Under the pieces are notes generated by a model, which ran no database searches, was not told the DNA's origin, and was given only the letters and a program-made list of their open reading frames with translations. Positions 1 through 8,165 of a stretch of DNA of 51,281 nucleotides are shown piece after piece. Location of the stretch: the NCBI GenBank assembly GCA_902812365.1, contig CADDZC010000020.1, positions 1 to 51,281 of the forward strand, given 5' to 3'. The stretch comes from Acidobacteriota bacterium. Its GTDB lineage: Bacteria; Acidobacteriota; Terriglobia; UBA7540. The first letter of the stretch is position 1. Every line of letters starts with the position of its first letter. The position numbers were made by a program, and so were the translations under genes.

Positions 1-302
1 GAAGAGGTCATGTCCAATTTCTCCACACTGGGCGGGGCGGGGTAGAACCGGTGGCGGCGGATTAGGATGCTGAAAACAGATATCTTATATTTTCCTCAGA
101 ATTGTAGATCGATGGTTGGATAGTGACGTAAGTCAATGTTTTTAATAGCCTTAATTTAAAAGTGTGGAAATCCTCCACACTTTCTCTGGCGAGGGGTGGG
201 AGTCGCGTTCAAGATGGTTCTGTAAGTAACTGTTAAATCAGGACTAAGCTGATTTTCCGGCGGTGGCATTGCCCGTGCATAAGACAGCGCGGAGTACCGT
301 TT
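1..302. other. Non-coding leader upstream of the response regulator; possible tail of an upstream gene
   Basis: No complete gene is visible. Bases 1-45 are open in frame 1 and end in TAG at 43-45, so they could be the last 14 codons of a gene cut by the window edge; 14 codons are too few to identify it. Bases 60-240 are clearly AT-richer than the surrounding coding DNA, as expected for a promoter region serving the gene at 303. A strong inverted repeat lies at 159-183 and is listed separately. Confidence 0.5.
159..183. promoter_or_regulatory. Perfect 10-bp inverted repeat, candidate operator or terminator
   Basis: AAAGTGTGGA (159-168) and TCCACACTTT (174-183) are exact reverse complements separated by five bases. 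The 3' half CTCCACACT (173-181) also occurs as a direct copy at 21-29. The stem could act as a weak bidirectional terminator, because A's precede it and T's follow it, but the T tract is only three bases long. A regulator-binding site about 120 bases before the response regulator start is at least as likely. The repeat is seen directly; its function is inferred. Confidence 0.45.
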
Positions 303-695
303 GTGAATACGACCGCCAAGGTTCTGATCGTCGATGATGACCAGGAGAGCCGTGAGCTCCTGAGCGAAGTTTTAGAGGCGAACGGCTATTCTGTGGGCGC
401 CGTCGGGAACGGCGCGGCGGCTCGCGCGGCCCTCGCTCAGGACGGCGATTATGCCGTTGTCATCGCCGATCTGCGGATGCCGGACGGAAGCGGGTTGGAG
501 TTGCTGCGCGACCTGCGTCGGGCCAACTTCAAGCAGGAGATCATTCTGATGTCGTCGTTTCTGAGCGGGGCCGACCGTCAGCGAGCGCTGGACCTGGGGG
601 CCCGCGCCTTTCTGGAAAAGCCCTTTCGCCTCACGGAGTTCCTGCAGGTGGTGGGCAGCGTCACCGGGAAGAACAGCGTGTCATTATCCCCGTAG
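303..695 (+). CDS. Stand-alone response regulator (receiver domain only)
   Basis: A 130-residue CheY-like receiver with no output domain. The acidic pocket is VDDD near residues 10-13, the phospho-acceptor is Asp56 (IADLRMPDGSG), the switch Ser is at 84 and the conserved Lys at 106 (EKPF). It would be phosphorylated by an unlinked histidine kinase and act by protein contact. The GTG start has GGAG about nine bases upstream. It sits 47 bases before the acyl carrier protein in the same direction, so it probably leads the same transcript and may tie that pathway to a signal. No kinase lies beside it; the nearest kinases are near 30 kb in this window. The receiver call is firm; the partner is unknown. 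Confidence 0.93.
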   Translation: MNTTAKVLIVDDDQESRELLSEVLEANGYSVGAVGNGAAARAALAQDGDYAVVIADLRMPDGSGLELLRDLRRANFKQEIILMSSFLSGADRQRALDLGARAFLEKPFRLTEFLQVVGSVTGKNSVSLSP

Positions 696-742
696 GGCCG
701 GCCTTTGAACGGAGCTGAAAACCACGGCGAGGAGAAAAGAGG

Positions 743-1033
743 ATGGACGTCGAACAGAAGGTGGTGGAAATCATTGCCCGCGAGCAGCATCTGGACCCCA
801 GCGCGGTAAAGTTGGACTCTACGTTTGCCGAGTTGGGAATCGACTCCTTGGATGGCGTGAATATCCTCTTTGCCTTGGAAGAGGAGTTCAAGATCGACAT
901 TCCGGACGCGGTGGCCCAAAACATGAAGAGCGTCCGCCAGGTGGTTGACAGCCTAACGCGGGTGATCGAGGGCAAAGACATTTCCGATCTGGTGGAAATG
1001 GCGAAGGGCGGAACGGCGGCGACGAGCAACTGA
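743..1033 (+). CDS. Acyl carrier protein
   Basis: A 96-residue acyl carrier protein with the phosphopantetheine site GIDSLDGVN. Ser35 would carry the 4'-phosphopantetheine arm that holds acyl intermediates as thioesters. Acidic helix II (ALEEEFKIDIPD) is the usual docking face for ketosynthases. The ATG start follows AGGAG. It is slightly longer than housekeeping AcpP (about 78 residues) because of a C-terminal tail, and it lies outside a fabD-fabG-acpP-fabF cluster. With a ketosynthase 15 bases downstream it looks like a dedicated carrier for the pathway encoded here, although a second housekeeping ACP cannot be excluded. Confidence 0.95.
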   Translation: MDVEQKVVEIIAREQHLDPSAVKLDSTFAELGIDSLDGVNILFALEEEFKIDIPDAVAQNMKSVRQVVDSLTRVIEGKDISDLVEMAKGGTAATSN

Positions 1034-1048
1034 ATCCCGCTAAGCAGG

Positions 1049-2287
1049 GTGGCAAGCGTGCGCAGAGTCGTCATCACCGGCTTGGGAGTGTTCGCCTCGA
1101 CGGGCCGTAATGTCGAGGAATTCTTCGGCAACCTGACGGAGGGCCGATCCGCCGTGCGGCGGATCCGGCAATTCGATCCTTCCGAACTGACGGTTCAGAT
1201 CGCGGCGGAGATTCCCGACTACAATCCGGCCGACTACTTTCCCCAAAAGCGGCTCGATCTGATCGATCGCTTTTCGGAGTTTGCCCTGATCGCGGCGCGA
1301 GAGGCGATGCAGTCCAGCGGCATCGAGGTGCGCGACGAAGAGCGGCCCCGCTTTGGGGTGGTGACGGGATCCGGCTTGGGCGGGGTGCATACGTACGACA
1401 ACGGCTACTTCAACCTCTATGCTAAGCAGGTCACCAAGCTCCATCCCTTCACCATTCCGCGGAGCATGCACAACGCCGCTGCCTCGCAAATCTGCATGGA
1501 GTACGGGGCGCTCGGCCCGTCGCTGGCCACCTCCACGGCGTGTTCCTCCTCCAATCATGCGATCGGCGAGGCTTTCCACCGGATCAAGTTCGGCCTGGCC
1601 GACATCATGTTGGCGGGCGGCAGCGATGCCCCGATCACTTTCGGCACCATGCGCTGCTGGGAATCGGTTCGGGTGCTGGCGTCGGGGAACGGAGACCCGA
1701 GCCGCGCCTGTCGCCCTTTTTCGGCCGACCGCGAGGGATTGGTGCTGGGTGAAGGAGCCGCCATCCTGCTGCTGGAGGAGCTGGAACACGCGCGGCGCCG
1801 GGGAGCGCGGATTTACGCGGAGCTGGCCGGCTACGGAATGAGCTCGGATGCCGCCCACATCACCCAGCCGACGGTGGAGGGCCCGGCGCGCGCCGTTCGG
1901 ATGGCGCTCGAGGAGGCGCAACTCAATCCGGAAGACATTGATTACATAAACGCCCATGGAACTGGGACGCGCCTCAATGACGCGACCGAAACCCGCGTCA
2001 TCAAGGAAGTCTTTAAAGATCGGGCGCGCCGAGTGCCCGTCAGCTCAACCAAGTCGATGCATGGACACGTGATGGGGGCGACGGGCGCGATTGAGCTGGT
2101 GGCCACGGTGATGGTTTTGGATCGGGGAGTGATTCCTCCCACCGCCAATTACACCCAGCCGGATCCGGAATGCGATTTGGACTGCGTGCCGAACGAGGCC
2201 CGCCCGGCGCGAGTGCGCGCCGCTTTGTCGAATTCCTTTGCCTTCGGTGGCCTGAATGCCGTGCTGCTGGTTCGGAAGTTCCAGTAA
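1049..2287 (+). CDS. Beta-ketoacyl-ACP synthase II (FabF-like condensing enzyme)
   Basis: A 412-residue KAS I/II-type ketosynthase that condenses an acyl thioester with malonyl-ACP. The catalytic triad is intact: Cys165 in STACSSSNH, His303 in NAHGTGT and His340 in KSMHGHVMGATG, in the same order and spacing as E. coli FabF. Length is normal for the family. The GTG start at 1049 lies 15 bases after the ACP stop, and a second GTG follows at 1058. Pairing with a private ACP points to chain building for a specific lipid or polyketide rather than bulk fatty acid synthesis. There is no chain-length-factor partner, so a type II aromatic PKS is not indicated. Confidence 0.95.
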   Translation: MASVRRVVITGLGVFASTGRNVEEFFGNLTEGRSAVRRIRQFDPSELTVQIAAEIPDYNPADYFPQKRLDLIDRFSEFALIAAREAMQSSGIEVRDEERPRFGVVTGSGLGGVHTYDNGYFNLYAKQVTKLHPFTIPRSMHNAAASQICMEYGALGPSLATSTACSSSNHAIGEAFHRIKFGLADIMLAGGSDAPITFGTMRCWESVRVLASGNGDPSRACRPFSADREGLVLGEGAAILLLEELEHARRRGARIYAELAGYGMSSDAAHITQPTVEGPARAVRMALEEAQLNPEDIDYINAHGTGTRLNDATETRVIKEVFKDRARRVPVSSTKSMHGHVMGATGAIELVATVMVLDRGVIPPTANYTQPDPECDLDCVPNEARPARVRAALSNSFAFGGLNAVLLVRKFQ

Positions 2288-2304
2288 CCACCGATTGTCC
2301 AACT

Positions 2305-3495
2305 ATGGCGGCTCCTAAAAAGGTCGTGATTTTGACGTTGAGTGTGGGCTCGGGGCATCTGCGGGCCTCCTGGATGATCGAGCAAGCCTTATCCGAGGGT
2401 CCGGACGAGGTCGAAACGCGCGTCGTGGACGTGATTGATCTGGCCGAGAATTGGTTCCACCACCTGTATGTTCGTCCCTATTGGCTCATGCTGCGTTACG
2501 GGCGGGGCGTCTGGCGGGGGCTGTACGAACGCCGCCACCGCAAGCACCATCGCGCCACCGCCCCGGCGTGGATGTTTCGGCGAGGCTGCGCCAAAGTGCT
2601 CGATCAGCTCCGCGACTTCGGCCCCGACCTGGTCATCGTGACCGAGGTAGGGGCGGCCGAGATCGCCGTTTTGGGCAAGCGCGAAGGGTGGTTCCACGCG
2701 CCCATCCTGGCCGTCCAAACCGACTTGCATGCCGAGCCGCCTTGGGTCCAGGACGAAATTGATTTCTACTGCGTGGGAAGCCATGAAGCCAGATCGCAAC
2801 TGATTGGCTGGGGTGTGTCCTCGCACCGCATTCTGGTCTGTGGCATCCCGATCGACCCCGCCTTCTCGCTGGCGTTCGATCGGTCGGAAGCGCGCCGCCG
2901 GTTGGGGCTGGCGGCTCAGCCTCCGGTGGTTCTGGTGATGGGGGGCGGCATGGGGCCGGCTCCGCTCGATCGCATGGTTCTGAGTCTCGACCAGTGCGGA
3001 GTGCCCCTGCAGGTTGTGGCCGTCGCCGGCCACGACGGCGCGATGCGGGAGAGGGTCGAGGCGCTGCGCGGCCAAGTCACTCTGGATCTTCGCGGGCTCG
3101 GGTGGACGGACCGGGTGCCCGAACTGATGGCCGCGGCCGACGTCCTGATCACCAAGCCGGGCGGCTTGACCATTTCCGAGGCGCTCGCCGCCGGCCTGCC
3201 CCTCATCCTCACCCATCCCATTCCGGGCCCCGAAGAGCGGCACGTCCGCTATCTGGTGAAAAACGGCGTGGCGCTTTACGCCGCCTCCCTCGACGATATC
3301 CCTCGCCTGGTTGGCGACCTGCTGGCCCACCCGGAAAAGCGGGCCGCCATTGAAAAACGGGCGCGCGAGCTTTCTCGGCCGGGCGCGGTCCATGCCGTGG
3401 CCCAAGTGGGCCGCGCCTTGATGGAGAAAGCGACGTATATCGATCTGCTGGCCGCTCCGCCGGAGCCCCCGGGGGAGTCGGCCTACGTGATGTGA
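2305..3495 (+). CDS. MGDG synthase-like / UgtP-like lipid glycosyltransferase (GT28 fold)
   Basis: A 396-residue two-domain GT-B glycosyltransferase. The N-terminal MGDG-synthase-type acceptor domain opens with VVILTLSVGSGHLRAS (SxGxGH at 13-18). The C-terminal GT28 domain has the nucleotide-sugar signature TKPGGLTISEALAAGLP followed by PGPEERHV. The family (MGDG synthase, processive diacylglycerol glucosyltransferase) transfers a hexose from a UDP-sugar to diacylglycerol at the cytoplasmic membrane face. I chose ATG 2305 because homologues start just before this glycine motif; an in-frame extension to 2170 overlaps the ketosynthase and looks spurious. It lies 17 bases after the ketosynthase. 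The sugar and acceptor cannot be read from sequence. Confidence 0.88.
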   Translation: MAAPKKVVILTLSVGSGHLRASWMIEQALSEGPDEVETRVVDVIDLAENWFHHLYVRPYWLMLRYGRGVWRGLYERRHRKHHRATAPAWMFRRGCAKVLDQLRDFGPDLVIVTEVGAAEIAVLGKREGWFHAPILAVQTDLHAEPPWVQDEIDFYCVGSHEARSQLIGWGVSSHRILVCGIPIDPAFSLAFDRSEARRRLGLAAQPPVVLVMGGGMGPAPLDRMVLSLDQCGVPLQVVAVAGHDGAMRERVEALRGQVTLDLRGLGWTDRVPELMAAADVLITKPGGLTISEALAAGLPLILTHPIPGPEERHVRYLVKNGVALYAASLDDIPRLVGDLLAHPEKRAAIEKRARELSRPGAVHAVAQVGRALMEKATYIDLLAAPPEPPGESAYVM

Positions 3496-3567
3496 CCATC
3501 AAGGCGGAAGGGCGGGTATCCCGGCGCGGTACGAGCGCCCCTGCCCTTCCCCAGCCTGACTCGTGCC

Positions 3568-4884
3568 ATGCTGACTGCGGCCGTCAGAACTTTCGAGCGC
3601 ATCGCCATCGGCGACTCAATTCCCTCGCTGGTAAAGTGGGGAAAGCGCGTCCCGACCGCCCTGGCCGACCGGTTGCAGCGTCAGGCCTTTCGCGAAGTCG
3701 TTCTCTATACGGCGCGGCGACAGCCCTTTTTCGCCCGCCGGCTTCGGGAGCGTGGCATCGACCCCTCGCGGGTGCGGACTCCGGCTGATTTAGGCGACGT
3801 CTACACGAGCGCCGAAGACCTTCTTCGGTGGCCGGCGGAAGACTTTCTGTGCCGCGCGCCCCAGGCCGTCTTCGAGAGCACCGGCACCTCCGGCGCTCCC
3901 AAGCGCGTCTATTTCGGCTACGACGAACTGGAGGCTTCGGCGCGTCACGAAGCGGCGGCTCTGTATCAGAACGGCGTCCGGCCGGGTGACCGGGTGGTGT
4001 GCGCGTTTGACGGCGGTTATTGGATCAGCAGTTGGGTCACCTTTCGCGCCTGCCAGCAGATCGGAGTGTTCTGTTCGGCGATCGGCAAGCCGCATCCGCG
4101 CGAGCTGTACCAGCGCCTGGCCGTGTACCGATACAACGTCATCATCGCCGATCCGACCTGGCTGGTCAGTTTGAGCGAGATCGCGGCGGCCAGAGGCACC
4201 GTTCCCGTCAAACTTATCATGGCCGCCGGCGACCGCATGAGCGGCGTCTATCGCGACTACGTGCAGAAGGTCTGGAACTCGCCGGTGGTGCTGGGTTACG
4301 GGTCGACGGAGGCGGGGGGCGGCGTCGGCATGGAATGCCGGGCGCGCTGCGGATATCACCTTGACGAATTCAACTTTCTGTTTGAGATCGTTGAACCCGA
4401 CGGCGACGGGTATGGCGAGCTGGTGATGACAACTCTCGCTCGCCGCACCCAGCCGCTGATCCGCTACCGGATGCGGGACGTGACCCGATGGATCGAGGGC
4501 AGATGCGCCTGCGGCGTCCGGCTGCGGCGGATCGCTCCAATCAAAGGCCGGCGCGATGAGATGGTGGTGATGGGCGCCGGCAACCTGCACCCCGAGATGT
4601 TCGAGCGCATCCTGCACGGCGTCGAAGGCATTGCGGATCACTGGCAGGTAGCCGTCCGGCAGGAAGGCGTGCGGGACATCCTGGAGTTCCGGCTCGAACC
4701 GACCGACGGCATCCGGCTGCCGGCGGTGCAAGAAGCCGTTTTCCGGAATCTCGAAAACCTCTATCCTGAAGTGTGGGCCAACCACCAGTGCGGGATGTAC
4801 CGGCTCGAGTTTCGCTTGCTGGCGCCGGGCACGCTCGAGCAAGGCAGAAAACCCCGGCGGTTGGTGGATGAGCGGCAGGGCTGA
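3568..4884 (+). CDS. PaaK/CapK-like adenylate-forming enzyme (phenylacetate-CoA ligase family)
   Basis: A 438-residue member of the phenylacetate-CoA ligase/CapK branch of the AMP-forming superfamily. The AMP-binding loop is STGTSGAPK (104-112), followed by YGSTEAG (244-250) and YRMRDVT (300-306), then a small C-terminal domain. These enzymes activate a carboxylic acid, often aromatic, as acyl-AMP and pass it to CoA or a carrier thiol. Cys257, Cys261, His264, Cys313 and Cys315 form a cluster that could bind a metal, as in some PaaK-like proteins. It lies 72 bases after the glycosyltransferase and has a weak ribosome site. Loading a starter acid onto the adjacent ACP is plausible; the substrate is unknown. 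Confidence 0.88.
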   Translation: MLTAAVRTFERIAIGDSIPSLVKWGKRVPTALADRLQRQAFREVVLYTARRQPFFARRLRERGIDPSRVRTPADLGDVYTSAEDLLRWPAEDFLCRAPQAVFESTGTSGAPKRVYFGYDELEASARHEAAALYQNGVRPGDRVVCAFDGGYWISSWVTFRACQQIGVFCSAIGKPHPRELYQRLAVYRYNVIIADPTWLVSLSEIAAARGTVPVKLIMAAGDRMSGVYRDYVQKVWNSPVVLGYGSTEAGGGVGMECRARCGYHLDEFNFLFEIVEPDGDGYGELVMTTLARRTQPLIRYRMRDVTRWIEGRCACGVRLRRIAPIKGRRDEMVVMGAGNLHPEMFERILHGVEGIADHWQVAVRQEGVRDILEFRLEPTDGIRLPAVQEAVFRNLENLYPEVWANHQCGMYRLEFRLLAPGTLEQGRKPRRLVDERQG

Positions 4885-5000
4885 GGCCCGGCCAGAGCGG
4901 AGGAAGGCGAATCCCTGTCCAGGAGCCTGGACGGCGGCGCGCTGGATCGCCGGCGGCCAGCCGGAAGTCGTAACTTCTCGATGACGGCACCCGATCACGG

Positions 5001-5753
5001 ATGAGACAGAAACCCTCCCACGGCCGGCCCCAGGATGCTCCCATCGTCTTTTGCGATTTTGACGGCACGATTACGCGCCTCGATGTGACCGACGAGATTC
5101 TCAGCCGCCTGGCGGCCCCCGAATGGCACCAGATCGAAGCCGCCTGGGTCGAGGGCCGCATCGGGTCACGCCAGTGCTTGAAGCGGCAGATGGAGCTCGT
5201 CGAAACGGCCAAAGAGGAGCTCGATGCGCTGATTGACGCGATTCCGGTCGATCCGGGTTTTCCCGCCTTTGTTGACTTCGCCCGGCAGCGCGCCATCCCT
5301 CTGTATGTGGTGAGCGACGGGTTCGATTACGTGATTCGGCGGATTCTCCGCCGCTCGGGGGTGCCGGGCGAGTTGCGCAACGGTTCGCACCTGTTTGCCA
5401 GTTCGCTGCGCTTTCGACGGGGCCGGCTCGTGGCTTCTTTCCGGCACTTCCCGGTTCCGTGCGAGCACGATTGCGCCACCTGCAAACCGGCCGTCATCCG
5501 CCGCCTCAGCCGCGGCCGGGGTCCGGTGGTCTTCATCGGAGACGGACTCTCCGACCGCTTTGCGGTGCGGGAATGCGACTTGATCTTTGCCAAGCGGCAA
5601 CTGCTGGCTTATTGTGGCGAGCACGGCGTGGCGTGCCGCCCGTTCGAAACCTTTGCCGACGTCGAGCGGGCGCTGCGGATGATGGTCGGCGGGCGCGAAT
5701 CGGAAGCCGGGAGGGCCAGCCCCGCCCGCGCGGCGCTGGCTGGCCGCGGCTGA
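5001..5753 (+). CDS. HAD-superfamily phosphatase, MtnX/SerB-like
   Basis: A 250-residue HAD phosphatase. Motif I is CDFDGTIT with nucleophile Asp19 and general acid Asp21, motif II is VVSDGFDY, and motif IV is IGDGLSD. The alpha-helical cap after motif I (LDVTDEILSRLAAPEW) resembles the MtnX group (2-hydroxy-3-keto-5-methylthiopentenyl-1-phosphate phosphatase) and phosphoserine phosphatase. No methionine-salvage gene lies beside it, so a pathway-specific phosphomonoester is more likely than MTA recycling. The start at 5001 has no clear Shine-Dalgarno sequence, so the first 10-12 residues are uncertain. It lies 116 bases after the ligase, inside the same-strand cluster. Confidence 0.88.
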   Translation: MRQKPSHGRPQDAPIVFCDFDGTITRLDVTDEILSRLAAPEWHQIEAAWVEGRIGSRQCLKRQMELVETAKEELDALIDAIPVDPGFPAFVDFARQRAIPLYVVSDGFDYVIRRILRRSGVPGELRNGSHLFASSLRFRRGRLVASFRHFPVPCEHDCATCKPAVIRRLSRGRGPVVFIGDGLSDRFAVRECDLIFAKRQLLAYCGEHGVACRPFETFADVERALRMMVGGRESEAGRASPARAALAGRG

Positions 5754-5804
5754 CCGGCGGCGCATGCGCGAATCGGCCCATCGATTGGTGAGAGGGAGGG
5801 GAGA

Positions 5805-7214
5805 TTGTCTGACTCCGCGACGACGACCCGCACGGCCGAGCTGCTGGCTCTTGAGCGCCAGTACTGCTCCTTTGGCGATACCGTGCATTACCTCGAGCCG
5901 CCTAAGGTATTCGCGCGCTGCCAGGGCAGCTACCTTTATGATGACGAGGGCACGCCTTATCTCGACCTGCAGATGTGGTACTCCGCCGCCAGCTTCGGCT
6001 ACGGCAATCAGCGGTTGCAAGAGGCTTTGAAACGCCAGCTCGACCGGCTGCCCCAGCTCGCCTGCCAGTATCTGCACGCCGAGAAGGTCGAAGTGGCGGC
6101 CCGCCTGGCCCGCTACTGCGAGCAGCGTTTCGGGGTCAAGGGGCGGGTGCACTTCAACGTGGGCGGCTCGCAAGCGATCGAAGATTCCCTCAAAATCGTT
6201 CGCAACTCCACGGGCAAGAACTTGATGTTCGCCTTCATGGGCGGATACCACGGCCGTACGCTCGGCGCCTCGGCCATCACCTCCAGCTATCGCTACCGGC
6301 GCCGTTACGGCCACTTCGGCGACCGCGGCCAGTTCGTGTTTTACCCCTACTGCTTCCGCTGCCTGTATGGCCTCCGGCGCGAGACCTGCAATCTTTATTG
6401 CCACGATCAGTTCGCCAAGCTGTTCGAAAGCGAATATTACGGCGTGTGGGATCCCCAGGCCGGCGCTTCCGAATACGGCGCCTTCTATATTGAAGCCGTG
6501 CAGGGAACGGGCGGGTATGTGATTCCGCCGCCGGGATACTTTCGCCGCCTGAAAGAGACCTGCGACCAGCGCAAGATTCTGATCGTGGACGATGAAATTC
6601 AGATGGGCTTTTACCGCACCGGGAAATTCTGGGCGGTCGAACACCTGGGCATTACGCCGGACATCATCGTCTTCGGCAAGGCGCTGACCAACGGCTTGAA
6701 TCCCCTCTCCGGCCTCTGGGCCCGCGAGGACTTGATTACGCCCGAGCTCTTTCCCCCCGGCTCCACCCACTCGACCTTCTCCTCGAATCCGCTCGGCACG
6801 GCCGTGGCGCTGGAGACGTTGAAAATGCTCGAAGAGGAGGACTACGCCGCCCAGGTGAACGAGAAAGGGGCCTATTTTCTCGCCGGCTTGAGAGACCTGC
6901 AGGGCCGGTATCCGCGCGTGATCGGCCAGGTGGACGGCTTAGGGCTGGCTTTGCGGATCGAAGTCTGCCAAGAAGACGGCATTACGCCGGATCGCGAACT
7001 GGCCGACCGCATCTTCGCCGAAGGACTCAAAGGCGACTTGACGGCCGGCGGCCGCCGCTACGGCTTGGTGCTGGATATCGGCGGCTACTACAAGAACGTC
7101 TTCACCCTCGCACCCTCGCTGGCCATCACCCGCGCCGAAATCGATGTGGCGCTTGACCTCCTCGATCAACTCTTTCGGCGGTGCCGCGGCGCCTCCTCCG
7201 CTCCGGCTCGGTAA
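5805..7214 (+). CDS. Class III PLP-dependent aminotransferase with a four-cysteine insert
   Basis: A 469-residue fold-type I, class III aminotransferase of the ornithine/4-aminobutyrate group. The Schiff-base lysine is Lys292 in VFGKALTNGLNP, with VDDEIQMG (261-268) holding the pyridine-ring aspartate. An insert near 182-200 (PYCFRC then CNLYC) has Cys183, 186, 195 and 199 spaced like a metal site; related inserts occur in some archaeal and bacterial members. The start is TTG at 5805 with GGAGG five bases upstream. It probably adds an amino group from a donor amino acid to a carbonyl in the pathway product. It is the last gene of the forward cluster and converges with the gene ending at 7236. 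Confidence 0.92.
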   Translation: MSDSATTTRTAELLALERQYCSFGDTVHYLEPPKVFARCQGSYLYDDEGTPYLDLQMWYSAASFGYGNQRLQEALKRQLDRLPQLACQYLHAEKVEVAARLARYCEQRFGVKGRVHFNVGGSQAIEDSLKIVRNSTGKNLMFAFMGGYHGRTLGASAITSSYRYRRRYGHFGDRGQFVFYPYCFRCLYGLRRETCNLYCHDQFAKLFESEYYGVWDPQAGASEYGAFYIEAVQGTGGYVIPPPGYFRRLKETCDQRKILIVDDEIQMGFYRTGKFWAVEHLGITPDIIVFGKALTNGLNPLSGLWAREDLITPELFPPGSTHSTFSSNPLGTAVALETLKMLEEEDYAAQVNEKGAYFLAGLRDLQGRYPRVIGQVDGLGLALRIEVCQEDGITPDRELADRIFAEGLKGDLTAGGRRYGLVLDIGGYYKNVFTLAPSLAITRAEIDVALDLLDQLFRRCRGASSAPAR

Positions 7215-7235
7215 ACCGCACCTTCTCGGCCGGCG

Positions 7236-8090
7236 TCATGCCTCGTCCCGGTGGGAGCGGAGGTAATCCCGGAACGCCGCCTCGAGTTGGGTGGTGATCC
7301 GGCCCGGGGCCGGGTAGTCCCATTTCGGGCTGACGTGGGAGACGGGAGCCACTTCGCGGGTGGTGGAGCTGATGAAGACCTCCGAGGCGGCGTCGAGGTC
7401 GGCGGGGGCGAGCTCGGCTTCCCGCAGTTCGACTCCGGCGCCCGGCGCGATTTCGATCAGGATTTCACGGGTGATGCCGGGCAGGCAACCGGAATCGAGC
7501 GGCGGCGTCAGGACTTTGTTCCCGCGGACGAGGAAGAGGTTGGCCGAGGTGCACTCGGCGAGGAACCCCTGATCATTGAGGAGGGCGGCGTCGTCAAATC
7601 CCGCGGTGCGGGCTCGTTCGAGGAAGATGGAATTGGCCGCCCAGGAGAGCATTTTGGCTCCGGCGAACGGGCCGTGGGAGAACACGGCGTTGGGCTGGAG
7701 GCATAGGCGATGGGCGCTCGGCCACGAAGGCACGGCCGACGTGAAGATCAGCAAGTCGGCCGGTCCCAGGCCTTCGTTGCCCGCCCAGGCGCCGTCACCG
7801 TTGCGCACCACCACCAGGCGCGCCATTCCCTCGGGGCGCCGATTGGCGCGGGCCAGCTCGATGACCTGCGCGCGCACGGCGCCGGCATCGCCCGCCATGG
7901 GGACGTCCAGGCGCGCCGCGTCGCGGGCCATCCGCTCCCAATGGCGGCGAAACTGGAAGGGAACGCCCTCGTAAAGCCGCAGCGTCGTAAACACTCCCCA
8001 TCCCATCAGCAACCCGATTTGGCCGGGCGACAGGCATGCTTCCCGCAACGGCAGAATGCGGTCATTGTGAGCGATCAGGCCGTCCATCAT
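7236..8090 (-). CDS. Class IV aminotransferase (branched-chain / D-amino acid / ADC lyase type)
   Basis: A 284-residue fold-type IV PLP enzyme. The N-terminal motif GQIGLLMGWGVFTTLRLY, catalytic Lys146 (FAGAKMLSW), Glu179 in LAECTSANLF and the phosphate-loop region LPGITREIL are all present. Family reactions are branched-chain transamination, D-amino acid transamination or aminodeoxychorismate lyase; motifs alone do not separate them. It is convergent with the class III aminotransferase and follows a secreted-protein gene by 75 bases on the same strand. A housekeeping amino-acid role is as likely as a role in the neighbouring lipid-like cluster. Confidence 0.9.
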   Translation of the reverse strand: MMDGLIAHNDRILPLREACLSPGQIGLLMGWGVFTTLRLYEGVPFQFRRHWERMARDAARLDVPMAGDAGAVRAQVIELARANRRPEGMARLVVVRNGDGAWAGNEGLGPADLLIFTSAVPSWPSAHRLCLQPNAVFSHGPFAGAKMLSWAANSIFLERARTAGFDDAALLNDQGFLAECTSANLFLVRGNKVLTPPLDSGCLPGITREILIEIAPGAGVELREAELAPADLDAASEVFISSTTREVAPVSHVSPKWDYPAPGRITTQLEAAFRDYLRSHRDEA

Positions 8091-8165
8091 GGAAACCGCG
8101 TAAGGGGTACGTCCGGGCGGACGGGTACCGCGGGCGGCGCAGGGCCGCCCAGAATCAGCGCGGGC

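Noticed and set aside
5001-5753. Assigning the HAD phosphatase to methionine salvage
   Set aside because: Resembles MtnX but no other methionine-salvage gene is present; motifs are shared by other HAD phosphatases.
5166-6770. 534-residue open frame antisense to the phosphatase and aminotransferase
   Set aside because: It spans two well-supported sense genes and their gap; composition is typical of GC-rich shadow frames.
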